64,000 bases of DNA from Algibacter miyuki (GTDB lineage Bacteria > Bacteroidota > Bacteroidia > Flavobacteriales > Flavobacteriaceae): assembly GCF_030409805.1 (NCBI RefSeq), contig NZ_JAUFQP010000013.1:1060501-1124500 (forward strand), given 5' to 3'. Below are positions 1 to 9,122 of this stretch, piece after piece. The notes beneath the pieces are model-generated. The model was not told the origin of the DNA, made no database searches, and saw only the letters and a program-made list of their open reading frames with translations. Position numbers and translations under genes: made by a program. The number at the start of each line of letters is the position of its first letter. Positions within the stretch are counted from its first letter, which is position 1.

Positions 1-20
1 ACGATTTTTTAATCTTGGTG

Positions 21-28
21 CAAAGTTA
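21..28 (-). promoter_or_regulatory. TAnnTTTG promoter box for a gene off the left edge
   Basis: The minus strand reads TAACTTTG, a full match to the Bacteroidota -7 box TAnnTTTG. It points left, so it would drive a gene lying outside the window. Inferred from the motif only. Confidence 0.45.
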
Positions 29-114
29 GCTATTAAATCCTTCTTAATATTATCTTAATTTACCGGTTTTGCACTTTTATTGAATCCGTAAAATTGAATA
101 GGGATACTTTGCGG

Positions 115-1230
115 TTAATGCAAAATATTAGCAAATTTATTATCAAGTACGTTTTTATTTAAAGTAACCGATATCATTTTTAATTTGAAGTAAGCTTCGC
201 TCATGTAAATAAAACCCTCATTTCTAACTCTTTCAGAGTTTTTTCCCCATGAATTTTTTACTTTATAATAGGTGTTTCCCTTTTGGTCTTTAACTAAACC
301 TGTAATATGCATTAAATGATCGTCGGTAGTGTTAAAGTTTTCAAACTCTTGTTGTCTGTAGGTTTGAGTAATCTCTTTTTCTGGTACAATTTCGGTTAAT
401 TCCTTTAGGTCTAAATTACTGTCTTTTGGAATTATGGCCATACCAGGATTTGCTGTAAATGTTTTTTCGCTTACATCGCAATCTAAGGCAATTGTGTATC
501 CTTTTTTAAGCGCGTTATTTACCGTTTTAACCATCTCTTCAATAGGGATGTTATAGAAACTTCCGTTAGAAAAATTATCAGGAATATTTAAAATAAAGTT
601 TGTGTAAAACGGTTGATGAGAAAAAGATGTTAAGCTCACATAATCTTCCGGGTTTATTTTTGTGAATTCTAAAAAAGATTGTGGTGTGTATTCTACGCCT
701 TCATAATTAAAAGTTTCAATGTTTTTTCCTAAATAAATATCTAAAACGGACTCAGTAACCTGTTTCCATTTTGGAGATAAAGGTTTTTTTACGTCTTTAG
801 TATATGTGTTTAATAAACCTCTTAAAACGGTAAGCATTTCAGTGTGGTTATGTCTTGTAGCATTTTCTTCAAGCCCCGTAAAAGCGAAAGCTGGAACTAA
901 ACCATGATCTTTCACGCTATTCAAAACATCGTGAGCCAAGCCACCATCACTAAATTGCGTTTTTCCTTGACGCATAATGTAATTCCAAGCCTTTTTCGGG
1001 TAGGTGTTTCTTACGGTATACATTTCAGATAAATCAATCTTTTTACCTGTAATCCTTATTATTTCACTTTCTAAAAAAGACGATGTAGAAAAACTCCAAC
1101 AAGTTCCCGTGTTACCTTGACTAATAACTTCTGTAGTTTCAAGATCTATAACCGTTTCAAATTTATACGATTGCGCATGTATTGAAATAGAAATAAATAG
1201 TAAAACGAGTAAGGAAATATTATTTTTCAT
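115..1230 (-). CDS. Secreted C1-family cysteine peptidase (bleomycin hydrolase / aminopeptidase C-like)
   Basis: Papain-fold cysteine peptidase of the PepC/bleomycin hydrolase group, which trims amino acids from peptides. The 371-residue protein opens with a signal peptide (to about residue 20, ending IHAQS). It carries the catalytic cysteine in QGNTGTCWSFS (Cys44), the histidine in DDHLMHITG (His308) and the asparagine in KVKNSWG (Asn326). Gln38 of the same motif is the likely oxyanion-hole residue. Classical PepC is about 440-450 residues and cytosolic, so this is a shorter, exported relative, probably periplasmic or surface-located. The start is the ATG that gives the signal peptide. It is transcribed divergently from the menaquinone genes and shows no functional link to them. 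The fold is sure; the physiological substrate is not known. Confidence 0.88.
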   Translation of the reverse strand: MKNNISLLVLLFISISIHAQSYKFETVIDLETTEVISQGNTGTCWSFSTSSFLESEIIRITGKKIDLSEMYTVRNTYPKKAWNYIMRQGKTQFSDGGLAHDVLNSVKDHGLVPAFAFTGLEENATRHNHTEMLTVLRGLLNTYTKDVKKPLSPKWKQVTESVLDIYLGKNIETFNYEGVEYTPQSFLEFTKINPEDYVSLTSFSHQPFYTNFILNIPDNFSNGSFYNIPIEEMVKTVNNALKKGYTIALDCDVSEKTFTANPGMAIIPKDSNLDLKELTEIVPEKEITQTYRQQEFENFNTTDDHLMHITGLVKDQKGNTYYKVKNSWGKNSERVRNEGFIYMSEAYFKLKMISVTLNKNVLDNKFANILH

Positions 1231-1261
1231 AGGGAATGCGGGGTTTTAATGAAATAAAATT

Positions 1262-1269
1262 TATTTTTG
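1262..1269 (+). promoter_or_regulatory. TAnnTTTG promoter box of menB
   Basis: TATTTTTG matches TAnnTTTG. Transcription would begin near 1275, about 10 bases before the menB ATG at 1285. A TTG at 1267 lies inside the box, so it cannot be the start codon. Confidence 0.6.
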
Positions 1270-1284
1270 GCTAAAATAAAGAAA

Positions 1285-2124
1285 ATGAGTCAAGAAAATT
1301 GGGTAACTGTTAAAGAATACACCGATATTACATATAAAAAATGTAATGGTGTTGCGCGCATAGCGTTTAATAGACCAGATGTGAGAAATGCATTTCGTCC
1401 GAAAACAACGTCAGAATTATACGATGCCTTATATAATGCTAACGAAGATGTAAATATTGGTGTGGTATTATTATCTGCCGAAGGCCCATCGACTAAAGAT
1501 GGTGTCTATTCATTTTGTAGTGGAGGCGATCAAAAAGCACGTGGACACCAAGGTTATGTTGGTGAAGATGGTTATCACCGTTTAAATATATTAGAAGTAC
1601 AACGTTTAATTCGTTTTATGCCAAAAGCTGTAATTGCTGTGGTTCCGGGTTGGGCTGTTGGTGGCGGACATAGTTTACACGTAGTTTGCGATTTAACTTT
1701 AGCGAGTAAAGAGCATGCTATTTTTAAACAAACCGATGCTGATGTTACTAGTTTTGATGGTGGTTACGGATCGGCTTATTTAGCAAAAATGGTAGGACAG
1801 AAAAGAGCTCGTGAAATATTTTTCTTAGGAAGAAATTACTCGGCTCAAGAAGCGTTTGATATGGGCATGGTAAATGCTGTTGTTCCTCACGATGAATTAG
1901 AAAGTACGGCTTATGAGTGGGCTCAGGAAATATTAGCAAAATCGCCTACATCTATTAAAATGTTGAAATTCGCCATGAATTTAACCGATGATGGTATGGT
2001 AGGGCAACAAGTATTTGCTGGCGAAGCCACACGTTTAGCTTACATGACTGAAGAAGCTACCGAAGGTAGAAATGCCTTTTTGGAAAAACGTAAGCCTAAT
2101 TTTGAAAAAAAATGGATTCCATAA
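1285..2124 (+). CDS. menB: 1,4-dihydroxy-2-naphthoyl-CoA synthase MenB
   Basis: Crotonase-fold enzyme that cyclises o-succinylbenzoyl-CoA to 1,4-dihydroxy-2-naphthoyl-CoA in menaquinone synthesis. Diagnostic blocks are NRPDVRNAFRPKT near the N-terminus, the oxyanion-hole stretch FCSGGDQKARG, PGWAVGGGHSLHVVCDLTLAS, and TDADVTSFDGGYGS, which holds the catalytic aspartate and tyrosine region of MenB. The reading frame extends to a TTG at 1267, but that lies within the promoter box, so the ATG at 1285 (279 residues, MSQENW) is chosen. It is followed with no gap by menA (stop TAA, then ATG), so the two should be co-transcribed. The protein is full length and among the most conserved in the window. 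Confidence 0.97.
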   Translation: MSQENWVTVKEYTDITYKKCNGVARIAFNRPDVRNAFRPKTTSELYDALYNANEDVNIGVVLLSAEGPSTKDGVYSFCSGGDQKARGHQGYVGEDGYHRLNILEVQRLIRFMPKAVIAVVPGWAVGGGHSLHVVCDLTLASKEHAIFKQTDADVTSFDGGYGSAYLAKMVGQKRAREIFFLGRNYSAQEAFDMGMVNAVVPHDELESTAYEWAQEILAKSPTSIKMLKFAMNLTDDGMVGQQVFAGEATRLAYMTEEATEGRNAFLEKRKPNFEKKWIP

Positions 2125-3027
2125 ATGAATAAAACAAAAGTTTGGATTTCTTCCATGCGTTTGCGCACTTTACCTTTATCTGTTTCAGGAATTATTTTAG
2201 CCTCGTTTTTAGCAGCCTATCAGGGGGTTTTTAATTGGGCTATTTGTGTGTTTGCTATTTTGTCGACTTTAAGTTTTCAAATACTATCAAATTTAGCAAA
2301 CGATTATGGAGATGGCGTAAAAGGCACCGATAACGATGATAGAATAGGGCCAGAGCGGGCTATACAAAGTGGTGTGATATCTCCAAAAGAAATGAAAAAG
2401 GCCATTACAATAAACGTTGTTATTTCGTTAATTTTGGCTATGCTAACCATTTTTTATGCCTTTGGAAGCGCCAATTTTTTACTGTCCTTGATTTTTCTAG
2501 CACTTGGAGTGGGAGCTATTGTAGCTGCCATTAAATACACTGTTGGCGGTAATGCTTATGGCTATAATGCCATGGGTGATATTTTTGTATTTCTGTTTTT
2601 TGGTTTGGTAAGCGTTATTGGCGGTTATGTTTTATTTGCTAAAACTATTGATTTTGTGGTGGTTTTACCTGCAATAATCATTGGTTTATTAAGTACAGCG
2701 GTATTAAACCTAAATAATATGCGGGATATTGAGTCTGATACTAAGTCGAACAAAATTACACTAGCCTTAAAATTAGGTAGTCAAAAAGCTAAAACCTATC
2801 ATATTATTCTTGTGGTTTCGGCTATTTTATTATCTATTATATTTGGTATTCTGTTTTATAGTTCACCTTTTAATTTCATTTTTATTATTGCTTTTATTCC
2901 TCTATGTCTTCATATTAAAAAAGTAAATAACACTAAAATTCCACAGCATTTTGACCCTGAATTAAAAAAGTTAGCACTTACAACCGTGCTTTTATCTATT
3001 TTGATGGGTTTAGGACAATTGTTGTAA
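2125..3027 (+). CDS. menA: 1,4-dihydroxy-2-naphthoate prenyltransferase MenA
   Basis: UbiA-superfamily membrane enzyme that attaches a polyprenyl tail to 1,4-dihydroxy-2-naphthoate, giving demethylmenaquinone. The 300-residue protein has about eight or nine hydrophobic segments. It has the two metal/diphosphate-binding acidic motifs: NDYGDGVKGTDNDD (from Asn59) and NNMRDIESDTKSNK (from about residue 197). The ATG abuts the menB stop codon, typical of translational coupling. A second UbiA-family gene at 42146-43063 has different acidic motifs and sits in another cluster. Identification as MenA rests on family motifs plus the menB and menC/menE context. Confidence 0.95.
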   Translation: MNKTKVWISSMRLRTLPLSVSGIILASFLAAYQGVFNWAICVFAILSTLSFQILSNLANDYGDGVKGTDNDDRIGPERAIQSGVISPKEMKKAITINVVISLILAMLTIFYAFGSANFLLSLIFLALGVGAIVAAIKYTVGGNAYGYNAMGDIFVFLFFGLVSVIGGYVLFAKTIDFVVVLPAIIIGLLSTAVLNLNNMRDIESDTKSNKITLALKLGSQKAKTYHIILVVSAILLSIIFGILFYSSPFNFIFIIAFIPLCLHIKKVNNTKIPQHFDPELKKLALTTVLLSILMGLGQLL

Positions 3028-3069
3028 AAATTCAGTAAATTTAGAGTTCAATTTTATAATTTATTTCTA

Positions 3070-3747
3070 ATGAAAATCACATTTTACGGTCACGCCTGTT
3101 TAGGCATTCAAATAGATGATATTAATATACTTGTCGATCCTTTTATTACTGGTAATGAAAAGGCTGCTGATGTTGATATTAATACGTTAGAAGCCGATTA
3201 TATCATGGTAACACATGCGCATCAAGATCATATTTTAGATGTAGAAGCCATTGCTAAACGCACCAATGCCATTGTTATTTCTAATTTTGAAATTGTGGCG
3301 TATTTCGAAAAGATGGGTATTGAAGGACATCCAATGAATCATGGTGGCGAATGGGATTTTGAGTTTGGAAATGTAAAATATGTAAACGCCATCCACACGT
3401 CGTCCTTTCCTGATGGCTCTTATGGTGGTCAACCAGGAGGTTTTGTTATTGAAGGTGAACGTAAAACAATTTATATTGCAGGAGATACCGCTTTAACTTT
3501 TGACATGAAGTTAATCCCGATGAAAACGAAGTTAGACTTAGCTATTCTACCCATCGGTGATAATTTCACAATGGGGATTAATGATGCTATTGTAGCGAGC
3601 GACTTTGTGGAATGCGATAAAGTTTTGGGTTATCATTTTGATACCTTCGGTTATATTGAAATAGACCATGAAATGGCTAAACGTATGTTTTTTGAGAAGG
3701 ATAAAGATTTGATGCTTTTAGAAATTGGTGAGAGCATTGAATTATAG
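3070..3747 (+). CDS. UPF0173-type metallo-beta-lactamase-fold hydrolase
   Basis: Metal-dependent hydrolase of the UPF0173 (YtkL-like) family, cytosolic, 225 residues. The metal-binding signature THAHQDH is at residues 48-54. Further ligands are expected in the histidine of FGNVKYVNAIHTSSFPDG, in AGDTALTFDMKL, and in the C-terminal GYHFDTFG. The substrate of this family is unknown. It lies 42 bases after menA and in the same direction, between menA and menC, so it may be co-transcribed with them. Whether it helps menaquinone synthesis (for example as a thioesterase-like hydrolase) is only a guess from position. Family assignment is firm. Confidence 0.9.
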   Translation: MKITFYGHACLGIQIDDINILVDPFITGNEKAADVDINTLEADYIMVTHAHQDHILDVEAIAKRTNAIVISNFEIVAYFEKMGIEGHPMNHGGEWDFEFGNVKYVNAIHTSSFPDGSYGGQPGGFVIEGERKTIYIAGDTALTFDMKLIPMKTKLDLAILPIGDNFTMGINDAIVASDFVECDKVLGYHFDTFGYIEIDHEMAKRMFFEKDKDLMLLEIGESIEL

Positions 3748-4080
3748 CGTTTTTCTATAAAGTAAATAGGTTAACTTAGTTTGTTGCTTTTACTTTTTAG
3801 CTTTAAGTTTCATTGAAACCTAATGAACAAATCACTTCGGAAAATTAAAATCCCCACATAATTAAGGATTAAACACAACAAGTTATTGGCTTAATAAACA
3901 AGACGATACGGTTGCTTGAGACATAGCGTCGAGAAATACGATATTAGAAGATTTTTGCTGTTTTTGTTTGAATTTATTATCAATATAATATTTAAATATT
4001 AAAGTTTTAATCAATCAATAATTTATTCAGATTTAGGCTGTAAAGTTTTGATTACTCATAGAATAAATCGTTATTTTAGC
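3748..4080 (+). other. Gene-free stretch between UPF0173 gene and menC
   Basis: About 330 AT-rich bases without a convincing gene. From about 3852 one frame reads GLNTTSYWLNKQDDTVA, stop, DIASRNTILEDF, which looks like a possible scrap of an old coding sequence but is too short to name. No perfect TAnnTTTG box was seen. A spaced variant (TAAAGTTTTG) lies at 4041-4050 before menC. Confidence 0.3.
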
Positions 4081-5121
4081 ATGATGATAACGGCAACCTA
4101 TAAACCTTATATTCTAAATTTTAAGCAACCTAGTGGCACCTCTCGTGGTGTTTTGAAAACTAAGGAAACTTGGTTTATTATGTTATCCGATGGCAAAAAA
4201 AAAGGCGTTGGAGAATGTGGTTTATTTCGCGGACTTTCCATTGATGATTGTCCTGAGTATGAAACCAAACTACAATGGGTTTGCCAAAATATCAATTTAG
4301 GATTACAGGTCTTGTTGTTGAAACTAAAAGCTTTTCCTAGTATTCAAATGGGTTTAGAAATGGCTTTTATCTCCTTAGAAAGTTCGGATAAATTCAATTT
4401 ATTCCCTTCAGAATTTACAAGACATGAAGCCGCCATTCCTATCAACGGATTAATTTGGATGGGTACGGAAAGTTTCATGAAACAGCAAATTAAAGAGAAA
4501 ATTGAAGCTGGTTTCAGTTGTATTAAAATGAAAATTGGAGCAATAAATTTTCAAACAGAAGTTGATTTATTAAAATCCATACGGAAACAATTCCGCGCAA
4601 GCGATATCGAATTAAGGGTTGATGCTAATGGCGCATTTAAACCTTCGGAAGCTTTAGAAAAACTGAAAATTTTATCCGATTTCGATTTGCATTCCATAGA
4701 ACAGCCTATAAAACAAGGACAAATTAATGATATGGCAGCACTTTGCGAAGCCACACCATTGCCTATTGCTTTAGACGAAGAACTTATTGGAGTGTTTTCA
4801 GAAGAAAAAAAGAAAGCCTTATTAGAGGCTATAAAACCGCAATATATTATTTTAAAACCTAGTTTAGTTGGTGGATTTGGTGGTAGCGATAGCTGGATAA
4901 ATTTAGCCGAAAAACAAAACATTGGCTGGTGGATTACCAGTGCACTAGAGAGTAATGTGGGGCTTAATGGTATTGCACAATACACGTATTCTAAAAAGAG
5001 TAAATTGCCACAAGGATTAGGTACGGGAAGTTTATTTTCGAATAATTTTATGTCACCGCTTTTAGTTAAAAATGGTACATTGCAGTATAGTAATTTAGAA
5101 TCTTGGACATTTAATTTATAA
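4081..5121 (+). CDS. menC: o-succinylbenzoate synthase MenC
   Basis: Enolase-superfamily dehydratase that converts SHCHC to o-succinylbenzoate in menaquinone synthesis. The expected catalytic elements are present in order: the lysine pair in CIKMKIG, metal-binding aspartate in LRVDANGAF, glutamate in SIEQPI, aspartate/glutamate in ALDEEL, and the second-face lysine in IILKPSLVGG. The frame can extend to a TTG at 4048, but the added residues match nothing expected. The ATG at 4081 (347 residues, MMITATYKPY) or the next one at 4084 fits the family N-terminus. Only 2 bases separate its stop from the next gene, so menC, the CPBP gene and menE form one tight operon. Confidence 0.93.
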   Translation: MMITATYKPYILNFKQPSGTSRGVLKTKETWFIMLSDGKKKGVGECGLFRGLSIDDCPEYETKLQWVCQNINLGLQVLLLKLKAFPSIQMGLEMAFISLESSDKFNLFPSEFTRHEAAIPINGLIWMGTESFMKQQIKEKIEAGFSCIKMKIGAINFQTEVDLLKSIRKQFRASDIELRVDANGAFKPSEALEKLKILSDFDLHSIEQPIKQGQINDMAALCEATPLPIALDEELIGVFSEEKKKALLEAIKPQYIILKPSLVGGFGGSDSWINLAEKQNIGWWITSALESNVGLNGIAQYTYSKKSKLPQGLGTGSLFSNNFMSPLLVKNGTLQYSNLESWTFNL

Positions 5122-5123
5122 GT

Positions 5124-6080
5124 ATGTATATAGAACAGGCCTTTGAAGGTTTACACGATTGGTGGCGATATATTGTTGGATCAATAATGATATTTATTGC
5201 TTGGCAAATTGTAGGTATGGTGCCTTTGCTTTTCGCTGTAGGAATTCATGTTGCTGAGTCGGGAGATATACCGACAGGAATCCCAGATATGATTGCCATA
5301 TTGGGTAGTAATATGTTTTTGTTTTTAATGCTTGTATCTTTTGCTGTGGGTTTATTTGGCGTGATTTTTTCAGCTAAAATACTGCACAAACTGTCTTTTC
5401 TAAAATTGACAACCACACGAAAAAAGATAGATTGGAAACGTTTTTGGTTTGTGTTTTTTATTTGGGGTACTATTTCTTCAAGTTTTGTGCTTTTAGATTA
5501 TTTCTTTTTTGCACCAGAAAACTATGAAATCAATTTCAAATTAAAACCATTTTTAATCCTTGCGGTTATAGCCATCTTACTTATTCCTATTCAAACGAGT
5601 TTCGAAGAGTACTTTTTTAGAGGTTATTTAATGCAAGGTATTGGAGTGATCTTTAAAAATAAATGGGCGCCACTTTTAATCACTTCGATTGGATTTGGAC
5701 TTATGCATATTGCCAATCCGGAGGTCGAAAAATTAGGTCCTGTAATAATGGTTTATTATATTGGTACCGGATTGTTTCTAGGTATTTTAACCTTAATGGA
5801 CGAAGGTTTAGAGCTGGCTTTAGGCTTTCATGCTGCCAATAATCTATTTACCGCGTTGTTAGTAACTGCCGATTGGACAGCCTTTCAAACCGATTCTATT
5901 TTAAAAGATATGTCGGATCCGGAAGGTATGATGATTGGCGAAATATTTGTTCCTGTTTTTGTGATATTTCCACTATTATTATTAATTCTTTCGAAGAAAT
6001 ATAAATGGCATAGTTGGAAAGATAAACTTACCGGGAACGTTGTTGAACCACCAAAAGAAGACTATAAAATAATAAACTAA
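5124..6080 (+). CDS. CPBP-family intramembrane glutamic protease (CAAX-protease-like)
   Basis: Multi-pass membrane protein of the CPBP (Rce1-like, ABI) family, 318 residues with about eight membrane segments. All three active-site motifs are intact: EEYFFR (Glu161-Arg166), FGLMH (His195) and HAANN (His236, Asn240), so it should be an active glutamic protease. In bacteria such proteins serve in maturation or immunity to peptides, or have unknown roles. This one sits between menC and menE, 2 bases from each. A direct role in menaquinone synthesis is not evident. The tail after about residue 300 is polar and cytosolic. Confidence 0.92.
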   Translation: MYIEQAFEGLHDWWRYIVGSIMIFIAWQIVGMVPLLFAVGIHVAESGDIPTGIPDMIAILGSNMFLFLMLVSFAVGLFGVIFSAKILHKLSFLKLTTTRKKIDWKRFWFVFFIWGTISSSFVLLDYFFFAPENYEINFKLKPFLILAVIAILLIPIQTSFEEYFFRGYLMQGIGVIFKNKWAPLLITSIGFGLMHIANPEVEKLGPVIMVYYIGTGLFLGILTLMDEGLELALGFHAANNLFTALLVTADWTAFQTDSILKDMSDPEGMMIGEIFVPVFVIFPLLLLILSKKYKWHSWKDKLTGNVVEPPKEDYKIIN

Positions 6081-6082
6081 AT

Positions 6083-7153
6083 ATGATACCAGATTACACT
6101 AAAGTACATTTAAAGTTTAAGTTAAACAACATGTACTATTCGCACGAAGATTTAATGGAAGTGGCGTATAGTTTTGTAAAAGAAGGCGAGCCTTACGAAC
6201 AGGAATTGGGTAATTTTTTACTCGATTGGCTAGATAGGCATGATTATGTAAAAGTGCATACTTCGGGATCTACAGGAAAGCCTAAGGTTATAAAAATTAA
6301 AAAAGACGCCATGGTGAAATCTGCTATTGCCACAGGAGATTTTTTCAATTTAACACCAGGTAAAAAAGTATTACATTGTTTACCATCGAACTTTATTGCA
6401 GGTAAAATGATGATGGTTCGCGCTATTGTTTTAGGTTTAGAACTCGATATGGTTGAGCCATCGGCTTTGCCAAGAATCGATTATGAAAAAGATTACGAGT
6501 TTTGTGCCTTTACACCAATGCAGCTTAAAAATTTCGCAAAGTATTTCAACAAAATAAAAACGGTAATTGTTGGTGGCGGACGTGTTTCAGAAAGTATTAA
6601 AGCACTTATCCAAGATAAGAAGCCAAATGTTTATGAAACCTATGGAATGACCGAAACGGTGTCGCATATTGCTATTAAAAAAATCAATAATTTCACCAAT
6701 TCAGAATCGGATACTTATTTTAAAACCTTGCCAAACATTACAGTTTCTCAAGATGACAGAGATTGTTTGGTTATTGATGCACCAGATCTTTTAGATGAAA
6801 AAATTGTAACTAACGATATTGTAAAGCTACATTCTAGCAGTAGTTTTGAGTGGTTAGGGCGCTTTGATAATGTGATAAATTCAGGAGGTATTAAGTTATA
6901 CCCTGAGGTTATCGAAGAGAAACTTCAAACTAAAATAAAACAACAATTTTTTATAACATCTATTCCTGATGATACTTTAGGCGAAAAAGCGATTTTAATT
7001 GTTGAAGGCAATGATAATAATATCGATACGTCTCTTTTTGACGGGCTAGATAAATATGAAAAGCCAAAAGCAATTTATGCGGTTAGTAAATTTATTAATA
7101 CAGCATCGGGAAAAATTCACCGTAAAAACACTTTAGAACAAGTTACTTTTTAA
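6083..7153 (+). CDS. menE: o-succinylbenzoate-CoA ligase MenE (short form)
   Basis: Adenylate-forming ligase that activates o-succinylbenzoate with ATP and CoA, feeding MenB. It has the P-loop-like motif HTSGSTGKPK (residues 59-68), the A5 motif ETYGMTETVSH near residue 190, the A8-like LGRFDNVINSGG, and the C-terminal catalytic lysine region TASGKIHRK. At 356 residues it is much shorter than E. coli MenE (about 450) because the N-terminal part before the P-loop is only some 58 residues. This short form is usual in Flavobacteriia, from family knowledge. It is the last gene of the cluster; a terminator hairpin follows at 7182. Confidence 0.92.
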   Translation: MIPDYTKVHLKFKLNNMYYSHEDLMEVAYSFVKEGEPYEQELGNFLLDWLDRHDYVKVHTSGSTGKPKVIKIKKDAMVKSAIATGDFFNLTPGKKVLHCLPSNFIAGKMMMVRAIVLGLELDMVEPSALPRIDYEKDYEFCAFTPMQLKNFAKYFNKIKTVIVGGGRVSESIKALIQDKKPNVYETYGMTETVSHIAIKKINNFTNSESDTYFKTLPNITVSQDDRDCLVIDAPDLLDEKIVTNDIVKLHSSSSFEWLGRFDNVINSGGIKLYPEVIEEKLQTKIKQQFFITSIPDDTLGEKAILIVEGNDNNIDTSLFDGLDKYEKPKAIYAVSKFINTASGKIHRKNTLEQVTF

Positions 7154-7181
7154 AAACAAGTAGCTATAATATATTGAATTT

Positions 7182-7219
7182 TACCTGCAAGGTTTTTATA
7201 ATTTTGCAGGTATTTTTTT
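7182..7219 (+). terminator. Rho-independent terminator after menE
   Basis: Arms TACCTGCAA (7182-7190) and TTGCAGGTA (7204-7212) enclose a 13-base AT-rich loop and are followed by a run of T. It closes the men operon before sppA. Confidence 0.8.
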
Positions 7220-7345
7220 CTTGATTTTCTAATGATAAAGTAGTCTTAATCATAGAAAAGCAACTCAATTTAAAAATAACTCACTTTTTTTTAGGTAAAA
7301 CTGTAACGTCTCAAACCTTTTTTATACCAATACAAAAACAACATT

Positions 7346-9109
7346 ATGAATTTTATACAACGCGTATTTTCTACGGTAACCGGAATTATTGTATTCTGCA
7401 TCCTTTCTTTTTTAGGTTTAATTATTTTAGGCGCCCTTTTAGGGCCTAGTGGTGGTGATATAGTGCAGGTAAAAGATAATTCAGTATTAGAATTGAAACT
7501 TGATTTTCCTATTAAAGATTATGCCGGTAAAATTGAATTTGCTGAATATCCGTTTTTAAATGAAGAAGAAAAAAATGGGCTTTTTAATATTATTGATGGT
7601 ATAAATTATGCTGCTACCGATAGTAAAATTAAAGGAATTTCTATAGATAATAATTTTATAAATGCGGGTATTTCGCAAACAAAGGCCATTAGAAATGCGC
7701 TTTTAAAATTCAAAGAATCGGGTAAGTTTATAGTGGCTTACGCTGATATTTACACACAAAAAGATTATTATTTAAGTTCGGTGGCTGATACTATTTTTAT
7801 GAATCCTGCAGGGATGATGGAATTTAAAGGATTATACTCTGAACAATTATACTTTAAAGACTTTCAAGAAAAATCGGGGGTTAAAATGCAAGTGGTGCGC
7901 TTTGGGAAATACAAAAGTGCTGTAGAGCCTTTTTTAGAAAATGAAATGAGCGATAATAACCGTGAGCAAATTTTGGTGTATTTAAATTCTATTTGGGGAG
8001 AAATGAAAGAAGATATCTCTAAAAGTAGAATGATTAATGTTGATAGATTAAACACAATTGCCGATAGTCTCTTAGCACGTACAGCAACTTTAGCAAAATC
8101 ATCTAAGTTAGTAGATAAAGTTGCATATCATGATGAGTATGTAAACAGTTTAAAAAGTGCGCTTGGCGTTGCTGCCGATAAAAAATTGAAAACTATTTCT
8201 ATAGAAGATTATGCTATTTATACAGCAGATAAATTAAAATTGAAAACGAGTCAAAATAAAATTGCCATAATCTATGCTGAAGGTGAAATTATTTATGGTG
8301 AAGGTGATATGGACAAAGTAGGGCAAATTACTATGAATGCATCGCTTAAAAAAGCTAGAGAGGATGATAGAGTAAAGGCAGTGGTTTTGCGTATTAATTC
8401 GCCTGGTGGAAGTGCTTTAGCAAGTGAGTTAATTTGGCGTGAAATAGAACTTACAAAAAAAGTGAAACCTGTGATTGTTTCTATGGGTAACTTAGCCGCT
8501 TCTGGAGGATATTATATTGCTTGTAATGCTGATAAAATTATAGCTGAACCAACTACTATTACAGGTAGTATAGGTGTTTTTGGTATGTTGCCAAATGCTA
8601 AAGGTTTAGCTGATAATTGGGGTATTAATGCCGAACAAGTAGTTACTAACAAAAACGCTATTGATTTTAGCTTTTTTGAAGAAATGACCGATGCGCAACA
8701 TGGTTTTATAAAAGAAGGTATTATTGATATTTACGAATTGTTTACAAGTCGTGTAGCCGAAGGTCGTGGTATGGCTCAAGAGGATGTGAAAGCCATAGCG
8801 CAGGGACGAGTTTGGACCGGAATAGACGCTTTAAGCAATGGTTTGGTTGATGAGTTAGGCGGATTAGATTTAGCCTTAAAATACGCAGCCGAAGCAGCCG
8901 GTATTGAAGATTATAAAATTAAAGAATGGCCAATTTATGAAATGAATATTGATAAAATGCTTCAAGATTATGGTATAGTAAAAGCAAAAGAAACCATTTT
9001 GAAAGAAGAACTGGGCGAAGCACAATACCACATTTATAAGGAAGTAAAAGCTCGTTCAGAACGTAAAGGGATTCAGTTGATGTTCCCTTATAGTATTGAT
9101 ATTAGGTAG
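7346..9109 (+). CDS. sppA: Signal peptide peptidase SppA, 67K (long) type
   Basis: Membrane-anchored serine/lysine protease that degrades cleaved signal peptides. The 587-residue protein has one N-terminal membrane anchor (about residues 10-32) and two tandem ClpP-like SppA domains, as in E. coli SppA. The general-base lysine is in FGKYKSAVEPF (Lys190) and the nucleophile in NLAASGGYY (Ser386). Length and domain order match the long form rather than the short single-domain type. It stands alone behind the menE terminator, with no perfect promoter box seen. A decayed gene follows it. Confidence 0.95.
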   Translation: MNFIQRVFSTVTGIIVFCILSFLGLIILGALLGPSGGDIVQVKDNSVLELKLDFPIKDYAGKIEFAEYPFLNEEEKNGLFNIIDGINYAATDSKIKGISIDNNFINAGISQTKAIRNALLKFKESGKFIVAYADIYTQKDYYLSSVADTIFMNPAGMMEFKGLYSEQLYFKDFQEKSGVKMQVVRFGKYKSAVEPFLENEMSDNNREQILVYLNSIWGEMKEDISKSRMINVDRLNTIADSLLARTATLAKSSKLVDKVAYHDEYVNSLKSALGVAADKKLKTISIEDYAIYTADKLKLKTSQNKIAIIYAEGEIIYGEGDMDKVGQITMNASLKKAREDDRVKAVVLRINSPGGSALASELIWREIELTKKVKPVIVSMGNLAASGGYYIACNADKIIAEPTTITGSIGVFGMLPNAKGLADNWGINAEQVVTNKNAIDFSFFEEMTDAQHGFIKEGIIDIYELFTSRVAEGRGMAQEDVKAIAQGRVWTGIDALSNGLVDELGGLDLALKYAAEAAGIEDYKIKEWPIYEMNIDKMLQDYGIVKAKETILKEELGEAQYHIYKEVKARSERKGIQLMFPYSIDIR

Positions 9110-9122
9110 TTTCAGTAGGAAC

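Noticed and set aside
1748..1939. Minus-strand frame inside menB
   Set aside because: Antisense of a well-supported conserved gene; no family resemblance and no start or promoter context.
3852..3975. Possible gene scrap before menC
   Set aside because: Only about 30 codons with a stop in the middle; not enough to call a gene or pseudogene.
4551..4985. 144-residue minus-strand frame inside menC
   Set aside because: Low-complexity serine/isoleucine-rich antisense shadow of menC.
7199..7206. TAATTTTG, a perfect promoter box after menE
   Set aside because: It lies inside the loop and arm of the menE terminator and no gene start follows at the usual distance before sppA (ATG 7346).
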